Part shown: positions 10,547 through 21,649 of the stretch, one piece after another
How the letters are laid out: the number at the start of each line of letters is the position of its first letter
How positions within the stretch are numbered: position 1 is the first letter of the stretch
From: Apoda limacodes
Taxonomy: Eukaryota; Arthropoda; Insecta; Lepidoptera; Limacodidae
NCBI GenBank assembly: GCA_946406115.1
Contig: OX291547.1
Span: 501,001 to 565,000 of the forward strand
DNA length: 64,000 nt
Direction of reading: 5' to 3'
The notes under the pieces: model-generated
Told to the model about the DNA's origin: nothing
Seen by the model: the letters and a program-made list of their open reading frames with translations, nothing else
Database searches by the model: none
Program-made: the position numbers and the translations under genes

Positions 10547-11077
10547 CAGCGTTGCCAACTTAGTGGTTTTACCACCAGATCTGGTGGTTTGGGACCCCCT
10601 GCTAAAATTTGTATCTGGTGGCTAGTGGAATTTTTAGTGGGCAATTTTAAGGTTGATAGTTTTGAAAAATAATGAAAAACTGCGAAATAAAGACAATATT
10701 GCACTCGGTAAGTATAATTACCTACTCATCAAGTATCCCCACTGTTTCTAAACTATTTTTGCTTGTTCTATCGCAAATATTTTTATTTTATGAAAATATG
10801 CTAAAACCACAGTACACGCAAAAGTTTCGGGAATCATGGTTTCAAGATGCTTCTGGCTTCAAAAGCTGGCCTTTAGTAGTTTTTATTGTTTTTACAAAAT
10901 TTACTATCATTGAATATTGACTCACTATTCGTTTATTTTTCATAAAAAAATAGTTTTTTATACAAATTCTTAATTTAGTAGTTTCTAGTTTCTAGTAGTT
11001 TCATATTATACGCTACAAATCTGTTGGTTTTAGAACCTGCATCTAGTGGGTTTGCAAAAAGTATGCTGGCAACACTG
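10547..11077 (+). mobile_element. 531-bp hAT deletion derivative with 8-bp TSD
   Basis: Ends CAGCGTTGCCAAC (10547-10559) and GCTGGCAACACTG (11065-11077) are inverted repeats with two differences. The flanks CGTTCAAA (10539-10546) and CGTTCAAG (11078-11085) form an 8-bp target duplication with one mismatch. Inside, 10672-10920 keeps a readable piece, YTQKFRESWFQDASGFKSWP, which resembles the start of the BED/TTF-type zinc-finger region of insect hAT transposases. It is therefore best read as an autonomous hAT that lost nearly all its transposase. Confidence 0.85.
10672..10920 (+). pseudogene. N-terminal remnant of a hAT transposase (BED/TTF finger region)
   Basis: 82-codon frame inside the hAT derivative. 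Only residues about 46-67 are recognisable (LKPQYTQKFRESWF, then FKSWP); hAT-type proteins often start with K-F-x2-x-W-L ... FK-x-W-L just before a Cys-rich finger. The Cys/His ligands themselves are absent because the frame leaves the conserved region after FKSW. Everything upstream in the frame is probably non-coding. Confidence 0.5.
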
Positions 11078-11564
11078 CGTTCAAGAGAGTTGGCAACACT
11101 GAATATAATTTCACTAAGCGTAGTGGTTATATTATTTTAGTTACCTGAGGTGCGTTCCAAATCGCAACGAGGAAGTTAAAAAAGTGGTTTTGGGACACCC
11201 AGAGTAGAGTAATTTTCCAACTGTCAAGTTGAATTCTTTACACTGTCATAGAAAATCACTCCTGTCAGTGTGAAAATTAACTGTCAAACGCTCGATCCAG
11301 AACGGGTTGATTTTTCAACTCTACCGGGCGATACAGTAGTTTTTTGTTTTCGTAGTGTACATAGACTGAGTAAACTCAATATTTACATCAATAGAAACCG
11401 TTCACCAGCATCTTATTTACTTCGTGTTAACTGACATTGGCAAATAGTTGAGTCTTCTGACTTAATTAAAGCCACAAAAAAAAAAAAAATATATTCTCTT
11501 TGTTTCACTCGGAATTTGTGTCTCCCGCCCGGCTAAATTTGGAATTCAGAAACAAATATTCACA

Positions 11565-11572
11565 TATAAAAG
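11565..11572 (+). promoter_or_regulatory. TATA box upstream of a possible first exon
   Basis: TATAAAAG at 11565-11572 lies about 100 bp before an ATG at 11666, with an initiator-like TTACAGTAC at 11582-11590. Spacing to the initiator is slightly short but plausible. Confidence 0.35.
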
Positions 11573-11665
11573 TATGTCATGTTACAGTACGAAGTGATGT
11601 GACAGGCATTAAGTGAAAAACCTGAAACTTATACCACTGTTAGATCCGAATCAAAACAACAGAAT

Positions 11666-11713
11666 ATGAAACTAGTAAGTTTGTTTACTATTATAGTTGT
11701 CAATATCTATGTA
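11666..11713 (+). CDS. Candidate first coding exon: signal-peptide start before a GTAAGTA donor
   Basis: ATG at 11666 opens MKLVSLFTIIVVNIYV and then meets GTAAGTA (11714-11720), a near-perfect 5' splice site. A short charged start followed by a hydrophobic run is what the N-terminus of a secreted insect protein looks like, and an intron this early is common in such genes. If the donor is not used, the frame continues 12 codons to a TAA at 11750. No second exon is recognised downstream; the next kilobase holds GC-rich low-complexity sequence. It could be an orphaned exon, a small secreted-protein gene whose next exon I cannot see, or chance. Confidence 0.3.
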
Positions 11714-11749
11714 GTAAGTACTTTGAGGCCCATAGAATTAAAAAGCTAA

Positions 11750-12160
11750 AGTGGAAGGGATTTGGGGAACAGTCCCTATGAAGGTGGTATGCCTGTGCGA
11801 AACAATCTCATTATTTTCGTTTGAGGTTAAGTCGAGCCAAAGTTTTATTATAGTCGGCGGTTTAAAGGGAGGTCGTTGAGACTAATCTCGCTATCCGGGT
11901 TCGAGACTGAAAGGACTTTAGAATAAGACCGCGGAGGGGGTTGAGAGGGGGGGATGGGGGACGGGTATTCCCCCTACCAGTCCCCCCTCACGGAATTTCA
12001 TAGTTTCGAGATACGGACCTTTAAAGGTTCCTACCTAACTACTCCACTTTTTATATCTGTTCCCTTAGTGGTTTGTTTAAATGTAAAACAGGGGGTTTGG
12101 GGAGTTCCCCCACTTAGTGCCCCCCTTTTTTTTTATACCTCAAACAAACAAGTATGAAGT
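11750..12160. other. Gene-free stretch with C/G homopolymer patches
   Basis: Contains runs such as GGGAGGGGG-type and CCCCCCTC-type patches near 11935-11990 and 12115. No coding sequence recognised. Confidence 0.45.
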
Positions 12161-12164
12161 ATGC

Positions 12165-12262
12165 CAGATGGCAAGCGGTCATCATAGCCTATAGACGCTT
12201 GTAACACCAGAGGCATCACGCGTCGCATCGCCCGCGTTCGACCTTTTGCCCCTCCCCCACCT
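12165..12262 (-). repeat. 3' UTR fragment of LINE family J1
   Basis: GATGGCAAGCGGTCATCATAG and the following GACGCTTGTAACACCAGAGGC block are a diverged copy of the J1 3' end seen at 32710-32790 and 57340-57420 (opposite strand). Confidence 0.7.
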
Positions 12263-12384
12263 TAAGGGGGAACTAATCATTTTTAGAATAAGATGATTTT
12301 GCTAAACTTTACTTCCGCCTTATCACTTACAAGCAGCCTCTCCGCCCTTGCGTAACAAACTCACAGGCACTTGCCTGCGTTTTT

Positions 12385-12600
12385 TTGCTTTTTTTTGCTT
12401 CGCTTTGCTCCTACCTCCTAATCTAATACGGCCGTGGCCAGTGCCTTAACAAGATTACCCAAGAAATAAAAAAAATAACCACGAAGGCTAAGGCAGGAGT
12501 TTGATTCGCTTCGCTCCTGCCTTAACCTTCTAACCTAACCCGGCTGGTTAAGGGTGCCCTGACATGATTACTGGGCAGAAATAAAAAAAAAAACCAATCA
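12385..12600. repeat. Two diverged tandem copies of a ~125-bp repeat
   Basis: Both units run from CTTCGCT(T/C)TGCTCCT through a CCTTCTAACCTAACCCGGC-like block to an AAATAAAAAAA tract (about 12402-12475 and 12510-12590). No coding content. Function unknown. Confidence 0.5.
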
Positions 12601-12954
12601 TTGATAGGTTACTGCATATGGCACACATAATAATAGTTCCAGTTTTATAGTTTTGAAAAAAACTTTCATTTCACTCTATTATTAACAAAATACTGCTGTA
12701 GAAGAGTATCAAAATCGAAAAAAAAATACATGATTATCCAATCTATAGATACCCCAAAGTATCAATACATTTTTCCCGTCCCTAAAAACAAATCTCTGGC
12801 CATAGATTAAACAAATATTACGACTTTCAATGCATTTTTTAACAATTTTCAAAAATTCATAACTCAAAAAGTATTCATTTCCGTGAACTGAATTTTCAGA
12901 TTTGAGGTCAAAGGGGTCATATTTATCTACCATAAAAGTTTGAACGAGCTAGGG

Positions 12955-13082
12955 AGGAGGCCTCTTTCTAAAGCTAAGCCTCGAGACTCACGCCGTTAGC
13001 GACAACCCAAGCCAAGGCTCCTCCCGTGGAGAGCCCTTTGGGTGTTGGGTGCTATACGGGCTGAGGCTCCTTCAGAGAAAAT
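12955..13082. repeat. GC-rich ~100-bp repeat, copy 1
   Basis: GCGACAACCCAAGCC, GGCTCC, GGGAGAGCCC-like hairpin sequence, GGGTGTTGGGTGCTATACGG and GCTGAGGCTCCTTCAGAGA. The same order occurs at 15305-15402. Both copies are far more GC-rich than their surroundings. Confidence 0.75.
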
Positions 13083-13144
13083 GTTTATCCTAATTCTATT
13101 TAAACTTAATCACTAACTAAATTATTATATTCGCAAACAGGTTT

Positions 13145-13930
13145 GTTTATATTTTTATGGCTTGTCCTTGGACATAGGCCTCTTCTAAAAATTTCCACTA
13201 CTCTCTATTTCTAGCCTTGCGTAGCAACCGGGGCCCAGTTACTCTGCGTATATCATCTTCCCATCTTTTGGTTTGTCCTCCTCGTTTCCTTTTTTCATTA
13301 TGTGGTATCCATTCTGTCACTGTTTTCGTCCATGTGTTTTTGTTGTCTCTCAAAATATGTCCTGTCCATTTCCACTTCAATCTTTTAGTAGAAGAAATGA
13401 CATTTCTAAACTTAGTTCTTGTTTTATTTCTTTTAGTTTTACTCTGTTTTTTAGTTTTACACCTTGAACACTCCTTTCAATACTATTTTGACAAACTCTT
13501 AGCTGGTTCTTTTGTTTGTCAGTGAGTGACCAGGTTTGGTATGCAGATGTGAGGCATGGTAATATACAGGCATAAAAGACTTTTTGCTTGTAAAACATTT
13601 TCATATTTTTGTTTTTCATTATCTTTGTGTCAATGAGCAATACCTTTTCCAAGTATTTGTTATCCTATGGTCCAGCTGTTTACCCATGCATTCTTTACCC
13701 AGGTATCCTAGGTATATATACTCAGAACTGTTATTGATCATTAGTCATCACTTTTGTTTTAGAGATGTTGATAGACAATCCTGCTTTTTTACTTTCTTCA
13801 GCTAATTTTTGTAACATACACTGTAGTTGTCTTGGACATTCAGAGAACACGACAATGTCATCTGCAAAGCGCAAATTGGTTATGTTTCCTAAAACTGGGC
13901 CACAACTGGCCTTAACTAAATGGGTCATAA
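13145..13930 (-). pseudogene. RTE-clade LINE relic (RT thumb to C-terminus)
   Basis: Minus-strand pieces in order: 13928-13731 with LRFADDIVVFSE (the F-A-D-D catalytic box) and GLSINISKTKVM; 13652-13377 with KVFYACILPCLTSAYQTWSL and LRVCQNSIERSVQGV; 13380-13198 with WTGHILRDNKNTW, KRGGQTKRWEDDIRRV. These are hallmarks of the RTE clade C-terminal region. Two frameshifts separate the pieces. The tail TGGACATAGGCCTCTTCTAA near 13170 is the conserved 3' end of lepidopteran RTEs. The 5' part, including the endonuclease, is absent. Confidence 0.88.
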
Positions 13931-14740
13931 AGTAAATAGTTTTTACTTACAGTTTTGTTCGTAGGTATATTTGTAATGCCCGTCCAATGGGTCCACTGGG
14001 TGTGGTGAGTGAGGTGAGTACTGTATTATATGCAGGCCCGACGGCAACTTCTTTCCTCTAACTGCTCCCTCTACTCAGGTGAATGTCCAATGCACTATGT
14101 ACCACACTGCTAGAGAGAACTAACACCGACAACTGAATCTTTGAGATGCGACAACCGTTCTACGCACACAGTTGTGGATGACTGTCGTGACGTCGTCACT
14201 CACGACGATATTCATGACGATCACAAAAGCACAGTATCCATAGTCACTTTTCACAATCACTATGCACCAATGGCTTAGCAGTGAGGCCGTTCTGTTGCGC
14301 ATGATGGCATAAAAATCGCTTGAGCGAGTATAGCATTAATTCATAAAATAATTGTTGGTTTAAATAGTAAAGAGAATGGACATGGGTAATATTAAAATAA
14401 TAGTTTTGTGTGCAATGTATTGAGTTAGTCTCCGTGGGATATTTTTTAGTAATTTCGGGCGGTATTAACAATATTTACTGCACACTGACAGAGATCGCAG
14501 ATAAGATGATAATTATGCGTATATTTGTTACTATGTTATTTATTGAGGTTATGTGCTTATGGCAGTTAATACTTTTAAAGTGTTTAGATGTATAAGGTGT
14601 TTCGTTTTTTGAGAAATTAGTTGTGTATTTGGTTATTTGTTATTATTTTGGGTGTATTCATATGAACATCACATTATATCAGAACAATTTTTACGATAGC
14701 TTAGTCACTGACTATTAGTAGAACAAGAACTAAGTGCCGA
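13931..14740. other. Gene-free stretch
   Basis: Nothing recognised; several short frames but no motif. 14100-14300 is locally CG-containing with CGACG/CGTCG words. Confidence 0.45.
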
Positions 14741-14741
14741 T

Positions 14742-14850
14742 AATTGACTGTCTTCGTTACTAAGTATTTGTCTGGACCCATCTTTTTTACTAAGTATGTG
14801 TCTGGACCGTTCTTCGTTACTAAGTAGGTATGTGTCTGCACCCATCTTCT
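14742..14850. repeat. Three-unit tandem repeat, ~31-34 bp
   Basis: Units beginning TCTTCGTTACTAAGTATTTG, TCTTTTTTACTAAGTATGTG and TCTTCGTTACTAAGTAGGTA, each ending GTCTG(G/C)ACC. On the minus strand the units read as about 10 residues each (SNEERSRHIL, SKKDGSRQIL). Confidence 0.65.
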
Positions 14851-15304
14851 TTTCGTATAAAAACTCTTTCATTAGATGTCCTGACATATTTGTATCCATT
14901 TGTTCATGGCCGACCGTGAGTTTAGGGGGCCCTGGGCTAATACTACTTAGAGGCCCACCTAATTACTCTAAAGTATATAAAAAAAGAGACAGTAAAATAT
15001 TTGATTTATATTTTAATATATTATGCCTTAGTGTTATACAACCGTAAATAAATTGACAAATTATAAAGCAACCTTTCTGTACTTTCCTCTGGCAAATTCG
15101 TTAATTTGCTTCTCACTTTCTAGATTCTAAGTTAAATTAACATTTATGGATAAAACTTACAAATGGTTAAGTCGTGAGTTTGACATTGCCGTTCTGTATT
15201 TATTCTCTATACATCCCATCCTGAAAAAGGAGCGCTCAGCTTTACAGCTTGTGATTGGTAAGGTTAAATTTATTTTTAACATTGTATATCAGTTCGGGAA
15301 TACG

Positions 15305-15402
15305 TCAACAAGCCCCGAGAGCGACAACCCAAGCCGAGGCTCCCCCCGCGGGGAGCCCTTGAGCGTTGGGCGCTATACGGGCTGAGGCTCCTTCAGAGAC
15401 TC
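15305..15402. repeat. GC-rich ~100-bp repeat, copy 2
   Basis: Same orientation and order as 12955-13082: GCGACAACCCAAGCCGAGGC, a CCCCCGCGGGGAG palindrome, GCGTTGGGCGCTATACGGGC, GGCTCCTTCAGAGA. The palindromic centre is better preserved here. It could be the terminal hairpin of a Helitron-like element, but no CTRR end was found. Confidence 0.75.
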
Positions 15403-15479
15403 GCCCAAAAAAGCCCGGTAATGCAGTAATGGCTGCAACAGCCAACTGCATAGTCATTTCAGACAAGCTTCTTTTCATA

Positions 15480-16680
15480 AAAAATCGTAAAAACCCAAGA
15501 TGAGTAGGACTCTGACGACTGAAGCAAAAAAGTTTTTAATTGAATGCATTTATTGACTAAATAATCATCCACATCATCGTGATAATAGTCAATACCCTTC
15601 CGTGAAGTTTCTAAATCAATGTGTTGCAAGTTTTTTTTCTCGCAAGTCCATTAAAAATTAAAGTTTTTTGCTACATGTCTCATATACTTGACTTCTTTGA
15701 TTTAACTCCTTAACAGTTTATCCAGTGCAACGTGTACTGCAACTTTGTCTGTAGAATTATCAGAATACTTTGATGTAATGCGTCATTTAGTTATATCACT
15801 GTAGTTAGTTTCCACATTTGTACTTATTTTTTTGGCTTTTTCTTTGTAATCCTTTAGCTTTTGATCTGATTGTTGCCTTATGTTGCTAACAAACTATTTT
15901 AATGCCACAATTAACTTATATCCTTCACAAATATCTAAATCAGGGCTCCGTATTTTTTTATTTACTGTATTAAATCCAAAATTTCTTCCCTAAAAATGCT
16001 CAAAATAGCAGTTTCGAGTTCTGTCAGTTTATTAAATTGCCTCTTTTCGGAAATCAGCTTATTCCTCTTCATTTTCGATAACACTTTTCAAATTTTTTAT
16101 AATGTTATCATATTTATTTTTTAAAGCTTTAACGGCATCCTAGTGGTAAGACCATCTAGTTGACTTAAGCTTTTTAACGTCAATTTCAGTTCTGTTTCAC
16201 GATTTAACAATTGCCATCTATGGGTTGAAGCAGAAAAGAAAACATATATTTTTTTTTGCACTACTCCAAAAGTTTACGATTTCGGTTCCAAACTTCACGG
16301 ATTCTTCCTCAACTAGGTTAAGAGAATGTGTAGCACATGGCACATAATCCGCAGATTTATTATTTGTTTTAGTAATCTGGTACACCATTGTAGCGACCTG
16401 TCATATTAGCAGCGTTATCGTATGACTGTCCCCTACAGTTATCCAAGGGTAATCCATTTTTTTCCTAAAAGTCTTGTAAAACATTAAATAATCTTTCGTA
16501 CACTTTTCCCCGAAAACAGTATCGAAGTACGACAGCTAGGTGATTATAATGAGATAAATCTGGGGTTGAACCCATCATAATCGCGTAGTATTTTTTATCG
16601 TCATTATTTATTTGATTTATAATCTGTTTGATTACTTATTCCCTCATGATCTCAATAATTTCTTTTTATACTGTTTTAGA
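15480..16680 (-). pseudogene. hAT transposase relic, ZMYM1-like (DUF4371 region)
   Basis: Reading the minus strand from 16600 to 16060 gives, with frameshifts and stops, AIMMGSTPDLSHYNHLAVVL, then DNCRGQSYDNAANMTGRYNG, CATHSLNLVEEESVKF, KSTRWSYH and KYDNIIKNLKSVIENEE. GQSYDNAANM plus HSLNL is the signature of the DUF4371 hAT family often annotated as zinc finger MYM-type 1-like. The catalytic Asp of the first DDE position would lie in this segment. The dimerisation domain expected below about 15600 is not clearly readable. It decayed long ago: several stops per 100 codons. Confidence 0.82.
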
Positions 16681-16981
16681 TAAATATGATATTTCCGACT
16701 TTGGTCGCAGCTCTCGGTGCTCTATATGAGAATGGATCGAACTCAGCCTTTTGCTCTGCATTAAAACAATATACTGTCGTCCGTAAAAAATTGACGGGAA
16801 AATCCCCGTTCCGTTTGATAGAGATGCATACCGGGAGTTCCGGGTTGCCAACCCGTAGGCACTTACACATTCAATCTGGATCACGATCAGCTACATTCCT
16901 CCAGAACTCTATTTCTTTCTATCCTACTAGTTATAAATAATTAAAAATACTTAATAAAAATGATAAATAATGGTACTTATA

Positions 16982-17103
16982 ATTAATTCTAGCAAGATTG
17001 AAAGATACAGAGTCTGAGAGGGAAACAGCGGAGCACCATTAAATAATTCTAGCAAGATAAAAAGATACAGAGTCTGAGAGGGAGACACCGGAGCACGATT
17101 GAG
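16982..17103. repeat. 61-bp direct repeat, two tandem copies
   Basis: TAATTCTAGCAAGATTGAAA through GGAGCACCATTAAA is repeated immediately as TAATTCTAGCAAGATAAAAA through GGAGCACGATTG, with about six differences. Confidence 0.75.
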
Positions 17104-17289
17104 GTGAATGTGTAATGGCAGCCGAACATTTTAACTGTCTGTTTGAAGTACTAACACCTGAACGTAGACTTGAATAAAATGAATTGAATGGGATTCATTA
17201 ATCGTAGGATTCGCAGGGCTGCAAACCATACGATCTGTTTAATTTAATAAAATTATGGATCCTTTCACATTAACGTCTATTTTTGACTT

Positions 17290-17474
17290 TGACTTGACTT
17301 AGCTGGGGGCCCTGGGCTGAAGCCCAAAAAGCCATATGGTAGATCCGGCCCTGCATTTGTTCGCTCAACACTTTTTGCCATAAATTTTTTTTTTTTCGCT
17401 TTGAGATATTCGGCCACGTATATAGGTTGAGTCGGTCCACTGATACTCAGGTAAGTTATGTTCAACTTATGCAA
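17290..17474 (-). pseudogene. Upstream piece of the hAT relic with a hAT-like terminus nested in it
   Basis: 17474-17390 (minus) reads YLSISGPTQPIYVAEYLKAK, resembling the GP-x-QP-x3-EYP segment upstream of DUF4371 in ZMYM1-like hAT proteins, so it probably belongs to the relic at 15480-16680. At 17354 the minus strand starts CAGGGCCGGATCTACC followed by GGGGGCCC-type sequence, which looks like a hAT terminal repeat of another family. Similar GGGGGCCCTGGGCT occurs at 14918. Confidence 0.4.
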
Positions 17475-17499
17475 CTTATTTTGTGAATTAAATCTTTCG

Positions 17500-18243
17500 A
17501 CTGCCTTTATTAATTAGTTTTTAATGGACGACGGGGAGACAATTCGAGTAATAGCGTCTTAGTTGATCCCAATTTGCCAGAAGTTTTTATGACATTTTTG
17601 ACGTCAGAAGAAAAAATCTTTCTTTTAATGGCTTCAATTAAGTTACAAATATATTGGCATATGATTTCATTACTTTATTCTTTAGCGACCGGAACATTTT
17701 TAATTTTATTTTATTTGAATTATAATAGACAGCAGGTCTATACAACTCTTCCACTTTGTTCTCCAATGTATAATTTTGCAGTCGGCGTCTTTTGATAATG
17801 TTTCTTAACAATCTGATTTTTCCTGGACCTTTTCGTATCGATGATTAATGTATTCCATTGAGTTTTCTATGTCCTTGGTTCTATTTTTCACATCACTTAA
17901 TTGTATTTTTATGTCAATACTTATTTGAGAAAGACGATTGTCCTGATCGGCCTTCCAAGACAGTAGAAGTATGCTCATCGTTGGTAACTCATCTTTGAAT
18001 GCTACCAGCTAATAACTTACGATTTTTTCTGAACTGCAGGTAATTTTTGGTCGCCTGCAGTCATGCGAACAGACAGTCACGGTCCGAGTCTTCACCGCTT
18101 CTCTTCTTACGTGGGTTTACATTAACACAATTTTTTATTGCTGCAGACAAAAGCTTTGGCAAAGCGTTTGTATTATCAGTTTTTGCCTCAGGCGGTATAC
18201 GATTAGTTTTCGGCATCTTCGGCAATGTAGAAACAAAAACCTG
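17500..18243 (-). pseudogene. LINE ORF1 relic (coiled-coil RNA-binding protein)
   Basis: From 18243 downward: LPKMPKTNRIPPEAK (basic start), LLSWKADQDNRLSQISIDIK, VKNRTKDIENSMEYINHRYE (coiled coil), then near 17760 LENKVEELYRPA and near 17560 IFSSDVKNVIKTSGKLGSTK. The order coiled coil, LENKVEELER-like hinge, then SSDIKxVYR and STKTIxVEF is the layout of a common lepidopteran LINE ORF1. Two frameshifts and two stops. The 5' UTR probably occupies 18244-18440. The matching ORF2 is absent. Confidence 0.7.
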
Positions 18244-18737
18244 AAGTAAATTTCACTTGTAGGTGTAATGTAGAATTAAATAGGTAAACGTTGCGTCACT
18301 TTGTCGTTTGTAGGACTCCGTCAGGTTCGTTCGTTCGTTGCTCGTAGGAGGACGGCTTAGAAATGTGGCATAGAGGTAATTATCGCGTAGTTGAGTAGGC
18401 GTGGCCTATGGAGCTGGACATTAACACTGTGTTTATCCCTCTCTTTTATCTAGTGTGCAAATCTAACTTGAATGTTACGGTCCTTTTCTTCATCGATGCA
18501 CACTTTTCTGACTTGGTTAAATAAAATTTTGGTTATAGAAGTAAAATTTATTTTTGCTCAATTGCTAAAATTGCAGCTTATCACGCGTCTACTCGCTACA
18601 GCGGTCCGGGAGGAAGAGGATGTTTGTGAGATGTTGTTTTGGTGGGCAGGCAATCTCAATCACAATCTCAACCATATCTGGTGAGTTTGTGATAGAGATT
18701 TACACATTGAACACTTAAATGTTTTGTGTTGATCGGT

Positions 18738-21335
18738 GCACCTAAGTTTGACGACTGACAAAGTTCTAGAGCAATATCCCACAGCATAACTAGTTATTTT
18801 GGGAGACTTTGACGCCCACCATCGTGAGTGGCTCAGTTCTCGAACCAATAACTACGCAGGGATATCTGCTCATGAATTTGCTCTGACCTATGGATTCTCT
18901 CAGCTGGTACTTTCTCCAACGAGAATACCAGATATAGAGACCATACAAGCTCCTTACTGGACCTTCTGCTGACTACACGTCCGGACGGATATTCCGTCTC
19001 AGTGGATGCGCCTTTAGGCTCGTCGGACCACTGTCTAGTTCTGACTCAAGTGTCATGCACGTAACCCGATCCATCTGGGCCAACTAAATGGCGTCGTGTG
19101 TGGCATTATAAGTCGGCAGACAGGGATGGATTGCGAGAATTTTATGCATCGTACCCGTGGGGGCAGATCTGCTTTAGCTCACAAGATCCTGACGTCTGCG
19201 CAGCCGCAGTCACTGAGACAATCCTCGCTAGTATGGAATGCTATATTCCTAACCCGCGAGTAGCTGCCGGCGTCAAAAAACGACCATAGTTTAATAGGTC
19301 TTGCAGAGAAGCTAAAATTCTTAAGCAAACTGCATATGAGGCTTGGACCACGGCTCGTAATAATAAGGATCCGAATATTTCTGAGTTTAAACGCAAATTA
19401 AATGCTGCCTCGAGGTCTAGTAAGAAAGCAACTGCCAGAGCAAAATTCCAATTCATCGGCAAAATAGGTGGGCGACTTTGCGAGCTATGATTCTGGGAGT
19501 CGTGCTTTCTGGTCGCTTGCCAAAGCTGCCGAAGGGAACTTTTGCCAGTCGTCGTTACCACCACTGCGAAAGACCGATGGTGACTTGGCCCATAGTGCTA
19601 AAGAGAAAGCCGATCTACTGGGCAGTCTCTTTGCTTCGAACTCGAACATGAACGATGAAGGCGCTGTACCACCTACTATACCGTGATGCGGTAAGACCAT
19701 GCCGGAAATCTCCATAACACAGCGGGAGGTCAGGCGGGCGTTGCTTTCGCTAGACGTTCATAAGCAGTGGTGCTTAAGCAGTGTGCTCCTGAGTTATGTC
19801 CTGTACTCACGCGCCTTTTCGCGCTTTCCTACCACACTAGGCAATTTCCGTCTTCATGGAAGACTGCGAATGTGCACCCAGTGCCCAAAAAGGGCGATAG
19901 ATCAGATCCATCAAATTGCAGGCCTATCGCTATTACCTCTCTCCTCTCCAAGGTGATGGAGCGTGTGATCAACACACAGCTTCTGTGATACCTAGAAGTA
20001 CACGACCTGGTCAATGACCGTCAATATGGCTTTCGCCACGGTCGCTCGGATGGTGATCTTCTTGTGTATCTCACACACCGATGGGCACTAGCCATTGAGA
20101 GTTAGGGGGAGGCATTGGCATGTAACCTGGACATAGCGAAGGCGTTCGATCGGGTCTGGCACCGGTATCTTCTATCGAAGTTGCCATCTTACGGAGTGCC
20201 CGAGGGTTTGTGCAAATGAGTGGCTAGCTTTTTGTCCGGCAAACGCATACGAACCGTAGTTGACGGTAGTTGCTCTGATAGCATGGACATTAATGCTGGT
20301 GTCCCGCAAGGCTCTGTGCTGTCTCCTACGCTGTTTCTACTGCATATCAATGACATGTTGGACATCAACAACATACATTGCTATGCAGATGACAGTACTG
20401 GAGACGCTTATTACACGGGTCGTGCAAACATCCCTCGTTCCGTTTTGGAGGAAAACCGCGGAGAACTTGTGTCTCAAATCGAGACCACACTGTCCTAGGT
20501 CTCTGACTGGGGACGGGTAAACTTGATCCTATTCAACCCTACAAAGACACAAGTGTGCGCGTTCACCGCTGAGAAAACCCCATTCACTGTAGTCCCACAA
20601 TTCCAAAACACTCCCCTCACCATCTCCAAGAGCATTGGGATCCTTGGTGTTGACATCTCCAGCGATGTACAGTTCCGGGATCATTTACAAGATAAGGTGA
20701 AGCTGGCGTCCAAAAAACTTGGTGTACTCAACAGAGCGAAGCAGTACTTCACGTCGGGGCAAAGGTTGTTACTTTACAAGTCGCAAGTTCGGCCCCATAT
20801 GGATTACTGCTGCCATCTCTGGGCGGGTGCACCAGGATACCAGCTTGGTCCTTTTTACTCGGTTCAACGACGAGCTGTGAGAATTGTCGACGATTCCAAA
20901 CTCACTTGCGGTATCGAGCAAGTGTTTGGAGAGACTTTGCCTCCCTGTGTGTGTTCTACCGCTTGTACAATGGGTTGTGTTCTGGGGAATTGTTCGAAAT
21001 GGTGCCCGCAGCTACTTGCTACCATCGCACCGCTCGCCATCGGCAGGGAATTCATTCCTCACACTTTAGAACCTAAATGGTCGCGTAGAGTTCTGTTTCA
21101 GAAAAACTTTCTCCCGCGAACGCTCAAGTTGTGGAATGAGCTCCGTGCCAAGGTTTTCTCCAAGGACTACAGTATAAAGTTCTTCAAGAAAGAAGTTATT
21201 AGATTTCTGAAGGGTCGGCAACGCGCGAGTGATACCCCTGGTGTTGCAAGCGTCCATAGGCTACGGTGACCGCTTACCATCAGGCGACCGTGAGCTTGTT
21301 TGCCACCTTAGTGGTATTAAAAAAAAAAAAAAAGT
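18738..21335 (+). pseudogene. LINE family J1, copy A: 5'-truncated EN-RT ORF2 and 3' UTR
   Basis: Homologous along its length to the nearly intact copy C (54295-57455) and starts abruptly inside the endonuclease (VILGDFDAHHREW). Landmarks: RT near 19900-20400 (PVPKKGDRSDPSNCRPIA, then GVPQGSVLSPTLF and the catalytic box in HCYADDSTGD at 20375-20404). C-terminal 20523-21269 remains open for 248 residues. Damage relative to C: a 25-nt deletion after 19764 that removes the SGPDG motif of RT-0, several stops (for example at 19288, 19987, 20218 and 20498) and an altered segment near 20920. It ends with GGTGACCGCTTACCATCAGG, a CACCTTAGTGGTAT motif and poly-A. Dead copy. Confidence 0.93.
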
Positions 21336-21649
21336 TTTTCTCGTAGTAGGCTCAGCTTCAGCGTATTAACAGCTAATTGTGCTGTACGGCTGACAACACT
21401 GTTATGCTTCCTAACAGTGTGGGTTTTATTGGCCATCTTTCACTTTTGTCCAGATGCCGATTGGCACGGTTGATTATTGGGTGGTTTTAAGCTGATGTAG
21501 GCCGGGAGACATGCGGACACACCCTGCAGGTAAGGGAGGGGGGAGAAACGTGCATCTCCCGCGATCAAGCCTGCGCTCGACTTCTGGCCACATATAGATA
21601 GTATGTCAAGTTCGGTATGGATTCATTTTTAAATTAAACTTTTTAACTG

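Noticed and set aside
16666..16940. Overlapping frames on both strands upstream of the hAT relic
   Set aside because: No family resemblance and mutually exclusive; most likely non-coding sequence with few stops.
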